A DNA stretch of 64,000 nucleotides from positions 1,272,001 through 1,336,000 of the forward strand of contig NZ_JBBNAD010000005.1 of the NCBI RefSeq assembly GCF_037996765.1, in the 5' to 3' direction. The translations under genes were made by a program, and so were the position numbers. Positions within the stretch are counted from its first letter, which is position 1; the number at the start of each line of letters is the position of its first letter. Below are positions 6,760 through 15,205 of the stretch, piece after piece. Under the pieces are notes generated by a model. The model was not told where the DNA came from, searched no databases, and saw nothing but the letters and a program-made list of their open reading frames with translations. Source of the stretch: Bdellovibrio sp. GT3. Its GTDB lineage: Bacteria > Bdellovibrionota > Bdellovibrionia > Bdellovibrionales > Bdellovibrionaceae.

Positions 6760-9432
6760 ATGGAAATTGAAAAATACACTGAGCCACATCAGCGGTCACT
6801 TGAGGATGTGTTGAAATCGTCGCCCTCTGTAAATCAGGGCCTCACTTCGTTGGAAGCGGAGCTGCGTTTGCAGGCGAATGGTCCCAATGTTTTTCCAACC
6901 AAGAAGCCGCGGCCATTGTGGAAGATATTTCTGGGGCAATTCGCCAGTCCATTGATCTATATACTTCTCGCTGCTGGAGGTGTGGCACTTGCAATTGGTG
7001 ACACACGCGATGCTCTTTTTATCGCAATCATACTTCTGATTAACTCAGTCATAGGCACCACCCAGGAAAAGGGGGCGCAGAACAGCGCCCTGGCGTTGAA
7101 ACGAATGGCTGAAACCAGATCCATGGTTATGAGGGATGGGCGACAGATGGAGATCCCATCCGAAGAAATAGTACTGGGTGATGTTGTTTATCTGGAGTCG
7201 GGAAATAAAGTTCCCGCGGATTTGCGCCTTATCAATACACACTCTCTGGAAGTCGACGAGTCCCTGCTGACCGGCGAGTCCCTTACTGTGGTCAAGGACG
7301 CGTCTGGCCAGTTTGCGGAGCATGCATCTCTGGGGGATCGCAAGAACATGGCTTTCACCGGATCTTTGGTGGTTCGCGGGCGGGCCACCGGTCTGGTCAC
7401 TGCTGTAGGATTGCAGTCGGAGTTGGGTCGAATCGTCAACTCATTGAACTCGGAGGAGTCAGCGGGTACGCCGTTATTGATCCGCATGAAGAAGCTAACA
7501 CACAAAATCGCCATTGCACTCCTCGTGGTGACGGCTTTGATGGCGGTCTTTCTGTTTTTGAAGGGCTATGGATACTATGAGGTTCTTGTGTTCAGTGTGG
7601 CCCTGGCAGTATCCGCGATTCCTGAAGGATTGCCGGTGGCGTTGACAGTGGCATTGTCTGTTGCCAGTCGCCGGATGGCCCAGCGAAATGTCATCGTAAG
7701 AAAACTTCCTGCCGTCGAGGCCTTGGGGTCTTGCACATATATCGCCACCGATAAAACGGGAACATTGACCGTAAACCAAATGACTGTGCGAAAAATCGTG
7801 GCGCCGGATGGTGAGCAATTCGATATTGAAGGAAGCGGCTTGGATCCGGGCTCCAAGAAATTCGACAATGTACACATGGAATCACTGGTTCGATGTGGTG
7901 TGCTTTGCAACGAGGCCAAACTCTTTTTTCAGGAAGGCAAGTGGACAGGGCATGGTGATGCTGTGGATCTGGCATTTTTGGTGCTTGGAGAAAAGGCCGG
8001 AGTTAATCCATCCGATTCGGGTGGTTTGGTTTCTGATATTCCTTTCGAGCCTGAGCATCAGTTTGCGGCGACACTGCACGAAGGAAATGATCATAAACGG
8101 ATTCTTTCAGTAAAGGGTGCTGTCGAGAAACTGTTGCCCATGTGTGACAGTATGCTCGTGCAGGGACATAAGCATCGCATAAATACAGACGCTATTTTAA
8201 ATCAGGCCGATGAGTTGGCGGAAGCCGGTTATCGGGTTTTGGCTTTGGCCGGACACATGGTATCCCGTTCGGAGAGTGAAATTTCCAAATCCCCGACAGG
8301 ACTTGTGTTCTATGGACTGGTTGGAATGATAGATCCTTTACGTCCCGAGGCTGCCAAAGCCGTCAAGCAATGCCAGCAAGCCGGAATTCGTGTGGCTATG
8401 GTCACGGGGGATCATCCAAAAACTTCTTTGGCGATCGCACGGGAATTGGGGTTGGCGCAGACCATGGATGAGGTTGTTTCCGGACCTGCGTTGAAGCAAG
8501 TTGAAAGTGAAGATCAGCTTTCGAAAATGATTCTGGAGGGGCGAGTCTTCGCTCGGGTGGAGCCCCAACAGAAGCTGCAGATTGTGCAGCATTTAACTCA
8601 GAAGGGATTTTTCGTGGCGGTCACCGGCGATGGAGCGAACGATGCTCCGGCGTTGAAAGCCGCCAACGTCGGAGTGGCAATGGGTCTTAGTGGAACAGAT
8701 GTCGCAAAGGAAACAGCGGATCTGATTGTTGCTGATGACCGGTTTTCCTCGATTGTTGCGGGGGTCGAACAGGGCAGAATCGTCTATAACAATCTCCGCA
8801 AAGTCGTGTACCTGCTAATTTCAACGGCCGCGGCAGAAATTCTGATTTTTGTTCTAAGCTTTGTCTTCAACGCTCCGATGCCGCTGACCGCGGCTCAGAT
8901 TCTTTGGCTTAATTTGGTCACAAACGGAATCCAGGATATTGGATTGGCATTTGAGCCGGGCGAAGGCGACGAACTGGCCCATCGTCCAAGAAAGCCCAAT
9001 GAATCCATATTCGACCGATTGATGATGGAAAGAGTTCTGTTGTCGGCAATCGTAATCGGTGGAATAGGCTACTGGTACTTCCATCAATTGGTTCAAAGTG
9101 GGGTGGGTATTGAAGCAGCCCGTAACAACCTGTTGCTGTTCCTGGTGATATTCGAAAACCTGATGCTGGGGAATTGTCGTTCAGAAGAAAAGTCCATCTT
9201 CAAGCTCAATCCGTTACGCAATAAGTTCCTTCTCGGCGGGGCGATACTTGCCCAGGGCATTCATATCGTGGCTATGTATACACCGGGGTTGAATATCCTG
9301 CTTGAGGTCGGTCCAGTTCCAATCGGTGAATGGGCTCGAATGTTTGCAATGGCGCTGGCAGTTCTGGTGGTCATAGAAGTGCACAAAATGATCAAAGCGC
9401 GGGGAATCAAAGCTCAGCTTGCAAGCTCTTAG
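6760..9432 (+). CDS. P-type cation-transporting ATPase (P2-like)
   Basis: ATP-driven inner-membrane cation pump of 890 residues, close to the usual P2 length. Visible parts are an N-terminal cation-ATPase domain, a first membrane pair, the actuator motif LTGES, the M4 motif PEGLP, the phosphorylation site DKTGTLT with D331, the nucleotide-binding domain, the hinge VTGDGANDAPALKAANVG, and four further C-terminal membrane helices. In M6 the sequence is NLVTNGIQDIGLAFEPGE: Asn replaces the Asp that coordinates calcium in SERCA-type pumps (NLVTDG). Calcium specificity is therefore not secure; Na+, K+, H+ or another cation is possible. It starts at ATG 6760 with no good ribosome-binding site. Its last four bases overlap the convergent small gene. 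Confidence 0.93.
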   Translation: MEIEKYTEPHQRSLEDVLKSSPSVNQGLTSLEAELRLQANGPNVFPTKKPRPLWKIFLGQFASPLIYILLAAGGVALAIGDTRDALFIAIILLINSVIGTTQEKGAQNSALALKRMAETRSMVMRDGRQMEIPSEEIVLGDVVYLESGNKVPADLRLINTHSLEVDESLLTGESLTVVKDASGQFAEHASLGDRKNMAFTGSLVVRGRATGLVTAVGLQSELGRIVNSLNSEESAGTPLLIRMKKLTHKIAIALLVVTALMAVFLFLKGYGYYEVLVFSVALAVSAIPEGLPVALTVALSVASRRMAQRNVIVRKLPAVEALGSCTYIATDKTGTLTVNQMTVRKIVAPDGEQFDIEGSGLDPGSKKFDNVHMESLVRCGVLCNEAKLFFQEGKWTGHGDAVDLAFLVLGEKAGVNPSDSGGLVSDIPFEPEHQFAATLHEGNDHKRILSVKGAVEKLLPMCDSMLVQGHKHRINTDAILNQADELAEAGYRVLALAGHMVSRSESEISKSPTGLVFYGLVGMIDPLRPEAAKAVKQCQQAGIRVAMVTGDHPKTSLAIARELGLAQTMDEVVSGPALKQVESEDQLSKMILEGRVFARVEPQQKLQIVQHLTQKGFFVAVTGDGANDAPALKAANVGVAMGLSGTDVAKETADLIVADDRFSSIVAGVEQGRIVYNNLRKVVYLLISTAAAEILIFVLSFVFNAPMPLTAAQILWLNLVTNGIQDIGLAFEPGEGDELAHRPRKPNESIFDRLMMERVLLSAIVIGGIGYWYFHQLVQSGVGIEAARNNLLLFLVIFENLMLGNCRSEEKSIFKLNPLRNKFLLGGAILAQGIHIVAMYTPGLNILLEVGPVPIGEWARMFAMALAVLVVIEVHKMIKARGIKAQLASS

Positions 9433-9707
9433 TCGATCTCGATAAAGCGGCAGAAGGCCATATTTCCAGAAAGCTCGTACTGGTGAGTTTGAGTGGCTTT
9501 TAAGTGATGTTTTGTATCATATCCCAAAGTGCATTTTACAGTTTCGCTGGCAAAGTGCGTGCAATCCTCGCAGGAAAAGCGCGTGTCGAATTTCAGAAAG
9601 TCCGTTGGATTGACCCGGTCCTTATGAATGGAGGGACGGATGCGAGGCTGGGATTTACCTTTTCCTTTAGGGTTCACTATACCTTTAGGATTAACAATAC
9701 CTGGCAT
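9429..9707 (-). CDS. Small Cys-containing hypothetical protein
   Basis: Not recognised. The 92-residue basic protein opens with a duplicated IVNPKG motif and a Lys-rich stretch, then has FSCEDCTHF, a single Cys in VKCTLGY, a cluster of His and Tyr, and [11 protein letters not shown] at the end. The CxxC plus two later Cys could bind a metal such as zinc or an iron-sulfur cluster, but this is inference. AAGGA lies about nine bases before the ATG. It is convergent with the ATPase (4-base overlap) and divergent from clpB, so its promoter region must overlap that of clpB. I regard it as real because the cysteine spacing is orderly and it fills an otherwise empty gap. Confidence 0.65.
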   Translation of the reverse strand: MPGIVNPKGIVNPKGKGKSQPRIRPSIHKDRVNPTDFLKFDTRFSCEDCTHFASETVKCTLGYDTKHHLKATQTHQYELSGNMAFCRFIEID

Positions 9708-9772
9708 TTTATAAAGTCCTTGGAGTTGACATTGGCAAAATAGACCTCATTCTTATTTCAGATGGAGGAGCT

Positions 9773-12355
9773 ATGAGCAATGATATTGAAAAAATGACGC
9801 GAAAAAGCCAAGAGGCCATGCAGGCCGCTGCAAAGCTGGCTGAACGCAAGTCAAATCCCTCTGTTGAACCCGAGCACCTTTTGCTGGAACTGGTTCAGCA
9901 AAGTGAAGGGATCATCCCTCGTCTTTTGGATAAGTTGAATGTCGCTCAGGCGGATTTCCTGGGTGAGTTGCGTAAAAAAATCGATCGTTTTCCTACAGTA
10001 AGTGGTGGTGGACAAAAGCAGTTTGCAAGTCCCCGTCTGGAAAAAATATTCCGCGGAGCGGAGGTCGAAGCCGACGAGTGGGGGGATGCCTATATCTCCA
10101 CAGAGCACTTCTTTTTGGCGATGCTAAAAGGCGGTGATGCGGAAATGTCCGCGTTTTTTAAAAAGTTCAATTTGAATCAGGATAAAGCAAAGGCCGCATT
10201 GAAGGAAATGCGTGGCAGCCAAAAAGTGACGGATGATGATCCCGAGAACAAGTACGAGGTATTAGCCAAGTACGCTCGTGATCTGACGGCGTTGGCTGCG
10301 GAAGGCAAACTGGATCCTGTCGTCGGTCGTGACGAGGAAATTCGTCGTGTGGTGCAGGTTCTGTCCCGTCGTACGAAAAACAATCCAGTGCTTATCGGTG
10401 AGCCGGGTGTGGGTAAAACCGCCATTGCAGAAGGTCTGGCATTGCGAATTTTGAAACACGACGTTCCTGATAATTTGATTGGCAAGAAACTGATGTCCCT
10501 GGATATGGGCGCGTTGATTGCCGGTGCAAAATACCGTGGGGAATTTGAAGACCGTCTGAAAGCTGTGATCAAGGAAGTTACTTCCAGCGATGGACAGATT
10601 ATTCTGTTTATCGATGAACTTCATACTTTGGTTGGCGCAGGTAAAACAGATGGTGCCATGGATGCGGGGCAGTTGTTAAAACCGGCTCTGGCGCGTGGTG
10701 AGCTTCGCTGTATTGGGGCAACGACTCTGGACGAGTATCGCAAATATATCGAAAAGGATGCGGCGTTGGAACGTCGTTTCCAGACAGTCATGGTTGAAGA
10801 GCCCAGCGAAGAGGACGCCATCACGATTCTGCGTGGCTTAAAGGAAAAGTACGAAGTCCATCATGGAATTCGTATTACTGATTCCGCTCTGGTCTCGGCA
10901 GTTAAATTGTCGCGACGTTATATCACCAATCGTTTCCTGCCGGACAAGGCCATCGATTTGATCGATGAAGCCGCAAGTAAATTGGGTATTGAGACCCGCT
11001 CAGTTCCTGAAGAGGTCGACAAAATCGAGCGTGAGTTGATGCAGCTGCGTATCGAAAAGGAAGCATTGAAAAAGGAAAAGGAGCAGGAAGCGAAAGATCG
11101 CATCGTCGTTATCGACAAGGAGATCGCAGAGCTCAGTGCAAAGAACCAATTGTTGCGTGAACAATGGGAATTCGAAAAAGGCGGCATCAATCAGATCAAA
11201 AAACTGAAGGCCGATATCGAGGATATCAAGGTGGCAATCGCCAAGGCTGAACGTGAAGGTGATCTGGGTAAAGCTGCAGAGCTGAAATATGGCAAACTTC
11301 CTGAGACTGAGAAAAAAATCAAAGCGATGGAAGAACGCAGTAAAGAGCAGGGCGGAAGTGAAGGCCGCATGCTTAAGGAAGAGGTCACTCCAGAGGATGT
11401 CGCTGAAGTGGTTGCGAAATGGACTGGTGTGCCAGTCAGCAAAATGCTTGAAAGCGAAACGCAAAAGCTTTTGCACATGGAAGATCAGCTTAAAAAACGC
11501 GTTGTGGGTCAGGACCATGCATTGACCGTGGTTTCCGATGCCATTCGACGGGCTCGTGCCGAGATCTCAGATCCCAACAGGCCTATCGGAACTTTCATGT
11601 TCCTGGGACCGACGGGTGTGGGAAAGACTGAAACTGTAAAAGCACTTGCAGAGTTTCTATTTGACGACGAGCAGGCCGTGGTTCGCATCGATATGAGTGA
11701 ATACATGGAGAAGCACGCGGTATCCCGACTGGTCGGTGCGCCTCCTGGATATGTCGGCTACGAAGAGGGCGGTCAATTGACCGAAGCTGTTCGTCGCAGA
11801 CCATACAGCGTGGTGCTTTTGGATGAAGTCGAGAAGGCGCATCCGGATGTTTTCAACATTCTGTTGCAAGTATTGGATGATGGTCGATTGACCGATGGTC
11901 AGGGCAGAACTGTGGATTTTAAAAACACGGTGCTGATCATGACCTCCAATGTTGGGTCTCATTCAATTCTCGATCCGAAGATGTCAGAGGCTGACAGACA
12001 AAAAGCGGTGACCGAAGCTCTTCGTGAGCATTTCCGTCCTGAGTTTTTGAACCGTATTGATGAAGTTGTGATTTATCGCTCACTTGGTGAGGATCAAATT
12101 TCCGGAATCGTGCAGGTTCAGTTGGATCTGGTTGCGCAGCGTTTGAAAAGCAAGAAGATTGGAATTTCATTCAGCAAAGACGCCGTCGAATTGTTGGCTC
12201 GTAAAGGTTACGATCCAATTTATGGAGCCCGTCCTTTGAAACGTGTTATCCAGAACGAACTGCTTAATCCACTGTCTAAAAAAATTATCAGTGGTGGCGT
12301 TAAGGCGGGTGACACAGTTGAAGTCAAAGCGAATGGCAACCAATTGACAATGTAA
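9773..12355 (+). CDS. clpB: ATP-dependent disaggregase ClpB
   Basis: Hexameric AAA+ chaperone that, with DnaK, extracts proteins from heat-induced aggregates by threading them through its pore. The 860 residues match the family. An N-terminal repeat domain (about 1-150) is followed by the first AAA+ module (Walker A GEPGVGKT, Walker B ILFIDELH, pore loop AKYRGEFE). The long coiled-coil middle domain (about 400-530) comes next, then the second module (GPTGVGKTE, pore loop [13 protein letters not shown]) and a small C-terminal domain. GGAGGAG precedes the ATG. The middle domain distinguishes it from ClpA and ClpC. TTGACA at 9726 with ATTCTT 17 bases later is a weak promoter candidate; I did not find a clear sigma-32 site. 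Confidence 0.98.
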   Translation: MSNDIEKMTRKSQEAMQAAAKLAERKSNPSVEPEHLLLELVQQSEGIIPRLLDKLNVAQADFLGELRKKIDRFPTVSGGGQKQFASPRLEKIFRGAEVEADEWGDAYISTEHFFLAMLKGGDAEMSAFFKKFNLNQDKAKAALKEMRGSQKVTDDDPENKYEVLAKYARDLTALAAEGKLDPVVGRDEEIRRVVQVLSRRTKNNPVLIGEPGVGKTAIAEGLALRILKHDVPDNLIGKKLMSLDMGALIAGAKYRGEFEDRLKAVIKEVTSSDGQIILFIDELHTLVGAGKTDGAMDAGQLLKPALARGELRCIGATTLDEYRKYIEKDAALERRFQTVMVEEPSEEDAITILRGLKEKYEVHHGIRITDSALVSAVKLSRRYITNRFLPDKAIDLIDEAASKLGIETRSVPEEVDKIERELMQLRIEKEALKKEKEQEAKDRIVVIDKEIAELSAKNQLLREQWEFEKGGINQIKKLKADIEDIKVAIAKAEREGDLGKAAELKYGKLPETEKKIKAMEERSKEQGGSEGRMLKEEVTPEDVAEVVAKWTGVPVSKMLESETQKLLHMEDQLKKRVVGQDHALTVVSDAIRRARAEISDPNRPIGTFMFLGPTGVGKTETVKALAEFLFDDEQAVVRIDMSEYMEKHAVSRLVGAPPGYVGYEEGGQLTEAVRRRPYSVVLLDEVEKAHPDVFNILLQVLDDGRLTDGQGRTVDFKNTVLIMTSNVGSHSILDPKMSEADRQKAVTEALREHFRPEFLNRIDEVVIYRSLGEDQISGIVQVQLDLVAQRLKSKKIGISFSKDAVELLARKGYDPIYGARPLKRVIQNELLNPLSKKIISGGVKAGDTVEVKANGNQLTM

Positions 12356-12428
12356 AACTTGGCATGGGTTTCGCTTACTCCTGGATAGGCAGGCAATGAT
12401 GCCTGCTTATCTAACAGGAGAACCACAA

Positions 12429-12602
12429 ATGGGTATCGACAAAAACAGACCAAACTCATCATCTACTGACAAATCTGGCAACAGAGCTGAAGACATGCGC
12501 AGAGAGTCTTCAAACTCCAGCCGTCGTGATTCCAATTCCAAAGATTCACAAAGACCTTCTCAAGGCAGAGATGAAAGAAATTCTTCTTCAGGCAGAAGAT
12601 AG
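12429..12602 (+). CDS. Tiny Ser/Arg-rich hydrophilic protein
   Basis: Unrecognised 57-residue protein made mainly of Ser, Arg, Asp, Asn and Gln with no hydrophobic core. It is expected to be disordered and possibly nucleic-acid binding. The ATG at 12429 follows AACAGGAGAACC. The frame opens earlier, but the upstream codons have no such site. It lies 73 bases after clpB and before a strong terminator, so it may share clpB transcription. Its composition recalls small stress-associated hydrophilins and RS-type tails, but no family assignment is justified. Confidence 0.6.
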   Translation: MGIDKNRPNSSSTDKSGNRAEDMRRESSNSSRRDSNSKDSQRPSQGRDERNSSSGRR

Positions 12603-12623
12603 TTCGTCTGAAAAAGTTTTTAG

Positions 12624-12656
12624 AAAGGGTTTCCAGAATGGAAGCCCTTTTTTATT
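12624..12656 (+). terminator. Rho-independent terminator after clpB and the small Ser/Arg gene
   Basis: AAAGGGTTTCC (12624-12634) pairs with GGAAGCCCTTT (12640-12650), with one G-T pair, around a 5-base loop, followed by a T-run. Confidence 0.88.
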
Positions 12657-12696
12657 TGCCAAAATGCACCAGTAAACGCGCCTCACGAGGTAAATA

Positions 12697-12733
12697 GCCC
12701 CGGGGAGACTTTCCCTGGTGTCGGGGCATTTTT
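12697..12733. terminator. GC-rich hairpin between convergent transcripts
   Basis: GCCCCG (12697-12702) pairs with CGGGGC (12722-12727). Five T residues follow on the plus strand, while the minus side has only TATTT. It probably ends the DUF1328 transcript on the minus strand and backs up the plus-strand terminator. Confidence 0.5.
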
Positions 12734-12746
12734 AACCGCAGAAGTT

Positions 12747-12920
12747 CTACCTAGGACCCTTCCTGCCAATCATATTCACGAAGAAACTGATAACTGCCAA
12801 TACCAGGAACACGATCAGCAGGATTCGGCCGATCTCCATGGACATTCCTGCAATACCATTTGCTCCAAGAACAAATGCGACGATGGCTAAGATGAAAAAT
12901 GCGATTGCAGCCCGTAACAT
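12747..12920 (-). CDS. DUF1328 / YtjA-family small membrane protein
   Basis: A 57-residue inner-membrane protein with two hydrophobic helices (about 5-25 and 30-50), a Gly-rich turn GANGIAGMS between them and a basic end GRKGPR. This matches the UPF0391/DUF1328 family, whose function is unknown and which is often stress-induced. The ATG at 12920 follows a perfect GAGGAGG. A longer frame starting at 12974 adds 18 polar codons but no better start signal. It is transcribed in the same direction as the sigma-54 activator, beta-barrel-like and XerC-type genes, opposite to clpB. Confidence 0.85.
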   Translation of the reverse strand: MLRAAIAFFILAIVAFVLGANGIAGMSMEIGRILLIVFLVLAVISFFVNMIGRKGPR

Positions 12921-12977
12921 GCAAACCTCCTCAGTGGGTGTTACTGAAATAGAGACAAGCAAATCAGATGCCAACCA

Positions 12978-13952
12978 TCACAAAGACGAGTGTCTTTTGC
13001 CAAGTTTTCTGTAAAGGGTTTTTCTGTCTATTCCCAGATCGCGCGCGGTTTTTTCCTTGGCGCCTTTGTTTAATGCCAGAACATATTCGATATAGAGATC
13101 GTTCATTTCCTCGATGGACAGAACACGGCAAATATCTTCGCGCAATTGTTCTCTCAGGAACTTCAGCGTGTTTTTCTTTTGGTTTTGGATTTCATTGGCT
13201 TCCGGGTGAAGATCTTCAACTTCGATATGGGAGTTTGCTGCAAGGACAACGGCGCGCTCGATGCGATTTTCCAATTCGCGAACGTTCCCGGGCCATTTTT
13301 GTGAAACAAGATACTGAATCGCAGCAGGAGTCAGTCCCAGAATTTTTTTGGCATTCACCGTAGAGAACTTTTTCACGAAGTGATGCGCCAGGGGAGGGAT
13401 GTCTTCACCGCGTTCGCGCAAGGACGGAACATTGATCGAGATAACATTCAGTCGAAAAAAAAGATCCTCACGGAACTTTTTCATTTGAACAGCCCGCTGC
13501 AGATTTTGGTGGGTGGCGGCAATCACCCGGATATTGATCTGGCGAAGTGCGTTTTCGCCAAGACGTTTTATTTTTCGTTCCTGCAGAACTCGCAGTAGCT
13601 TCGCTTGCAGACCAAAATCCATATCTGCAATTTCGTCCAGAAACAGCGTGCCGCCTTCGGCTTCTTCAAATAGCCCGGTCTTGGTGGCAACCGCGCCGGT
13701 GAATGCTCCACGGGCATAACCAAACAGTTCTGACTCCAGAAGGTGATCGGGAATGGATGCGCAATTAATGGCGACGAAGTTGCGGGTGCGGCGGGTGCTG
13801 AGTTCATGAATATGTTTTGCGATGATTTCTTTGCCGGTGCCGCTTTCGCCCGTGATAAGGATATTCGAACAGCTGTCGGCCACTCGACGGGCCAGTGTCA
13901 AAGCAGACAAGAAGGCGGGACTTTCAGCGATGATGTCTCGACCCTCTTGCAT
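12978..13952 (-). CDS. Sigma-54-dependent transcriptional activator, Fis-type
   Basis: Second NtrC-class activator in the window, 324 residues. The AAA+ domain begins almost at the N-terminus with Walker A GESGTGKE (35-42), an intact GAFTGA loop (82-87) and Walker B with D106/E107. A linker and a Fis-like helix-turn-helix (AKEKTARDLGIDRKTLYRKL) end the protein. No sensory or receiver domain is present, so control must come from outside the polypeptide. AAGGAG precedes the ATG. The gene starts 11 bases after the beta-barrel-like gene ends, so the two are very likely one operon; the activator may respond to, or control, that envelope function. It is separated from DUF1328 by 57 bases. Confidence 0.92.
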   Translation of the reverse strand: MQEGRDIIAESPAFLSALTLARRVADSCSNILITGESGTGKEIIAKHIHELSTRRTRNFVAINCASIPDHLLESELFGYARGAFTGAVATKTGLFEEAEGGTLFLDEIADMDFGLQAKLLRVLQERKIKRLGENALRQINIRVIAATHQNLQRAVQMKKFREDLFFRLNVISINVPSLRERGEDIPPLAHHFVKKFSTVNAKKILGLTPAAIQYLVSQKWPGNVRELENRIERAVVLAANSHIEVEDLHPEANEIQNQKKNTLKFLREQLREDICRVLSIEEMNDLYIEYVLALNKGAKEKTARDLGIDRKTLYRKLGKRHSSL

Positions 13953-13963
13953 TCATTGACTCC

Positions 13964-14461
13964 TTATAAGCTGCCACCGCCAGAGATGATGATAAAGTAT
14001 TGAACTTCTTCTTCGGGCATCTTGAATCCAAATTTGTCTCGGCGGGTGTCATAGTACTTCGTGACTTGAGCGCCGCCACCAATTCGTAGGCCCCCAATGG
14101 CAAAAATCAAACCGCCTTTGCCGAAATAACCGCTGGCGTCCTCATTGGCAAAACGCAAACCGGGGCCGATGAAACCTTCGATGCCCAATTTCCCGGCGTC
14201 ATTGTAAAAGCTTGTTCCGAAGATGGCGGCTGTGTCCAAGCCATAAACATTGTCGATGCTGCTGCCAAACTGGGTGAACAGGGAGTTGCGCCAGTTCAGG
14301 TAATTGGTGAGGTACCAATTCAAACCCACATCAATTTCCGTGTAAGTGTTGCCGTTATAAGTTCCGACCCCTCCGCTGACGTCATAAGAGAGCTTTTGCG
14401 CCACGGCAGGACAAGAAAACAAACCACCAACTATCGCTAAAATGCTTATTAGTTTTTTCAT
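13964..14461 (-). CDS. Predicted outer-membrane beta-barrel-like protein
   Basis: Not assigned to a named family. The 165-residue protein has a signal peptide (MKKLISILAIVGGLFSCPAVA, first 21 residues). It then has alternating aromatic, Gly and polar segments typical of small 8-strand barrels (LSYDVSGGVGTYNG, VGLNWYLTNYLNWRNSLF, GLRIGGGAQVTKYY). It ends in SGGGSL rather than the usual terminal Phe or Trp, so membrane insertion is inferred only from composition. The frame extends upstream to 14497, but the ATG at 14461 begins the signal peptide. It forms a likely operon with the downstream sigma-54 activator. Confidence 0.75.
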   Translation of the reverse strand: MKKLISILAIVGGLFSCPAVAQKLSYDVSGGVGTYNGNTYTEIDVGLNWYLTNYLNWRNSLFTQFGSSIDNVYGLDTAAIFGTSFYNDAGKLGIEGFIGPGLRFANEDASGYFGKGGLIFAIGGLRIGGGAQVTKYYDTRRDKFGFKMPEEEVQYFIIISGGGSL

Positions 14462-14602
14462 ATCTACATGTTCCAAAGCTCTTGGGGGCAAGGTCAATCA
14501 GAATGCGGCTTTCCGGGTATTCAACACTCTGAAAATAGGCGGCTTTTCTTGCCATTTTCCCTGCGAAAGGGTAGGTTTCACCGCATTCAAACAGGGGCCC
14601 GT

Positions 14603-15205
14603 ATGTTTTCTGGAATTGTTGAATCTGTCATGCCGATTGAGAGCTCGGAAGAGCTGCAAAACGCCTATCGTGTAAAAATTAAAAAACCTTCTGAATTCAA
14701 TGATTTAAAGCTTGGGGATAGCATCGCTTGCGATGGTGTTTGCCTGACGGTGGAAGCCTTTGACGAACAGCAAATGACGTTCGCGCTGGCAGCGGAAACA
14801 ATCAAGATTCTTGATTGGAACCCTTCCAGGTGGATTGGCAAAAAGGTCAATTTAGAGAGATCTTTGCGTTTTGGGGACCGTATTCACGGTCATTTGGTAA
14901 CGGGCCATGTTGATAGTTTGGGCTCTGTGACAAGAGCTGAACTGGTGGGGGAGTCTTTCTTTTTGGACGTCAAAGTTCAGGATACGATCCTTCCCTATGT
15001 TTGGAAAAAAGGCAGTATCACCCTGAATGGCGTCAGCCTTACGGTCAATGAACTTAGCAAGCACACAGTCTCTGTGTGCTTGATCCCGGAAACTCTGAAA
15101 AGAACAAATCTGGGTGACTTGAAAATCGGAAGCAAAATCAATGTTGAGCCGGACTATATGGCTCGCGCGATCCAACGTTCTTTGGAAGTTAAGAAGGACC
15201 AGTAA
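14603..15205 (+). CDS. ribE: Riboflavin synthase, alpha chain
   Basis: Catalyses the dismutation of two 6,7-dimethyl-8-ribityllumazine molecules to riboflavin, the last step of the pathway. The 200-residue chain has the two duplicated lumazine-binding domains: MFSGIVESV, then IACDGVCLTVE and HLVTGHVDS in the first, with GSITLNGVSLTVNE in the second. I start it at ATG 14603, where the conserved MFSGIVE begins; the frame is open for another 45 codons upstream but without family similarity. The stop shares its last base with the start of ribBA (TAATG), indicating translational coupling. No FMN riboswitch consensus was recognised upstream, so control is unclear. Confidence 0.95.
   Translation: MFSGIVESVMPIESSEELQNAYRVKIKKPSEFNDLKLGDSIACDGVCLTVEAFDEQQMTFALAAETIKILDWNPSRWIGKKVNLERSLRFGDRIHGHLVTGHVDSLGSVTRAELVGESFFLDVKVQDTILPYVWKKGSITLNGVSLTVNELSKHTVSVCLIPETLKRTNLGDLKIGSKINVEPDYMARAIQRSLEVKKDQ

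Noticed and set aside
9504-9743. Plus-strand 79-codon frame between ATPase and clpB
   Set aside because: It is antisense to the Cys-containing small gene, whose cysteine spacing and ribosome-binding site are better.
14468-14602. FMN riboswitch upstream of ribE
   Set aside because: The conserved RFN segments were not found; only a loose CCCTGCGAAAGGGTAGG resemblance exists. The upstream in-frame extension of ribE is also not family-like.
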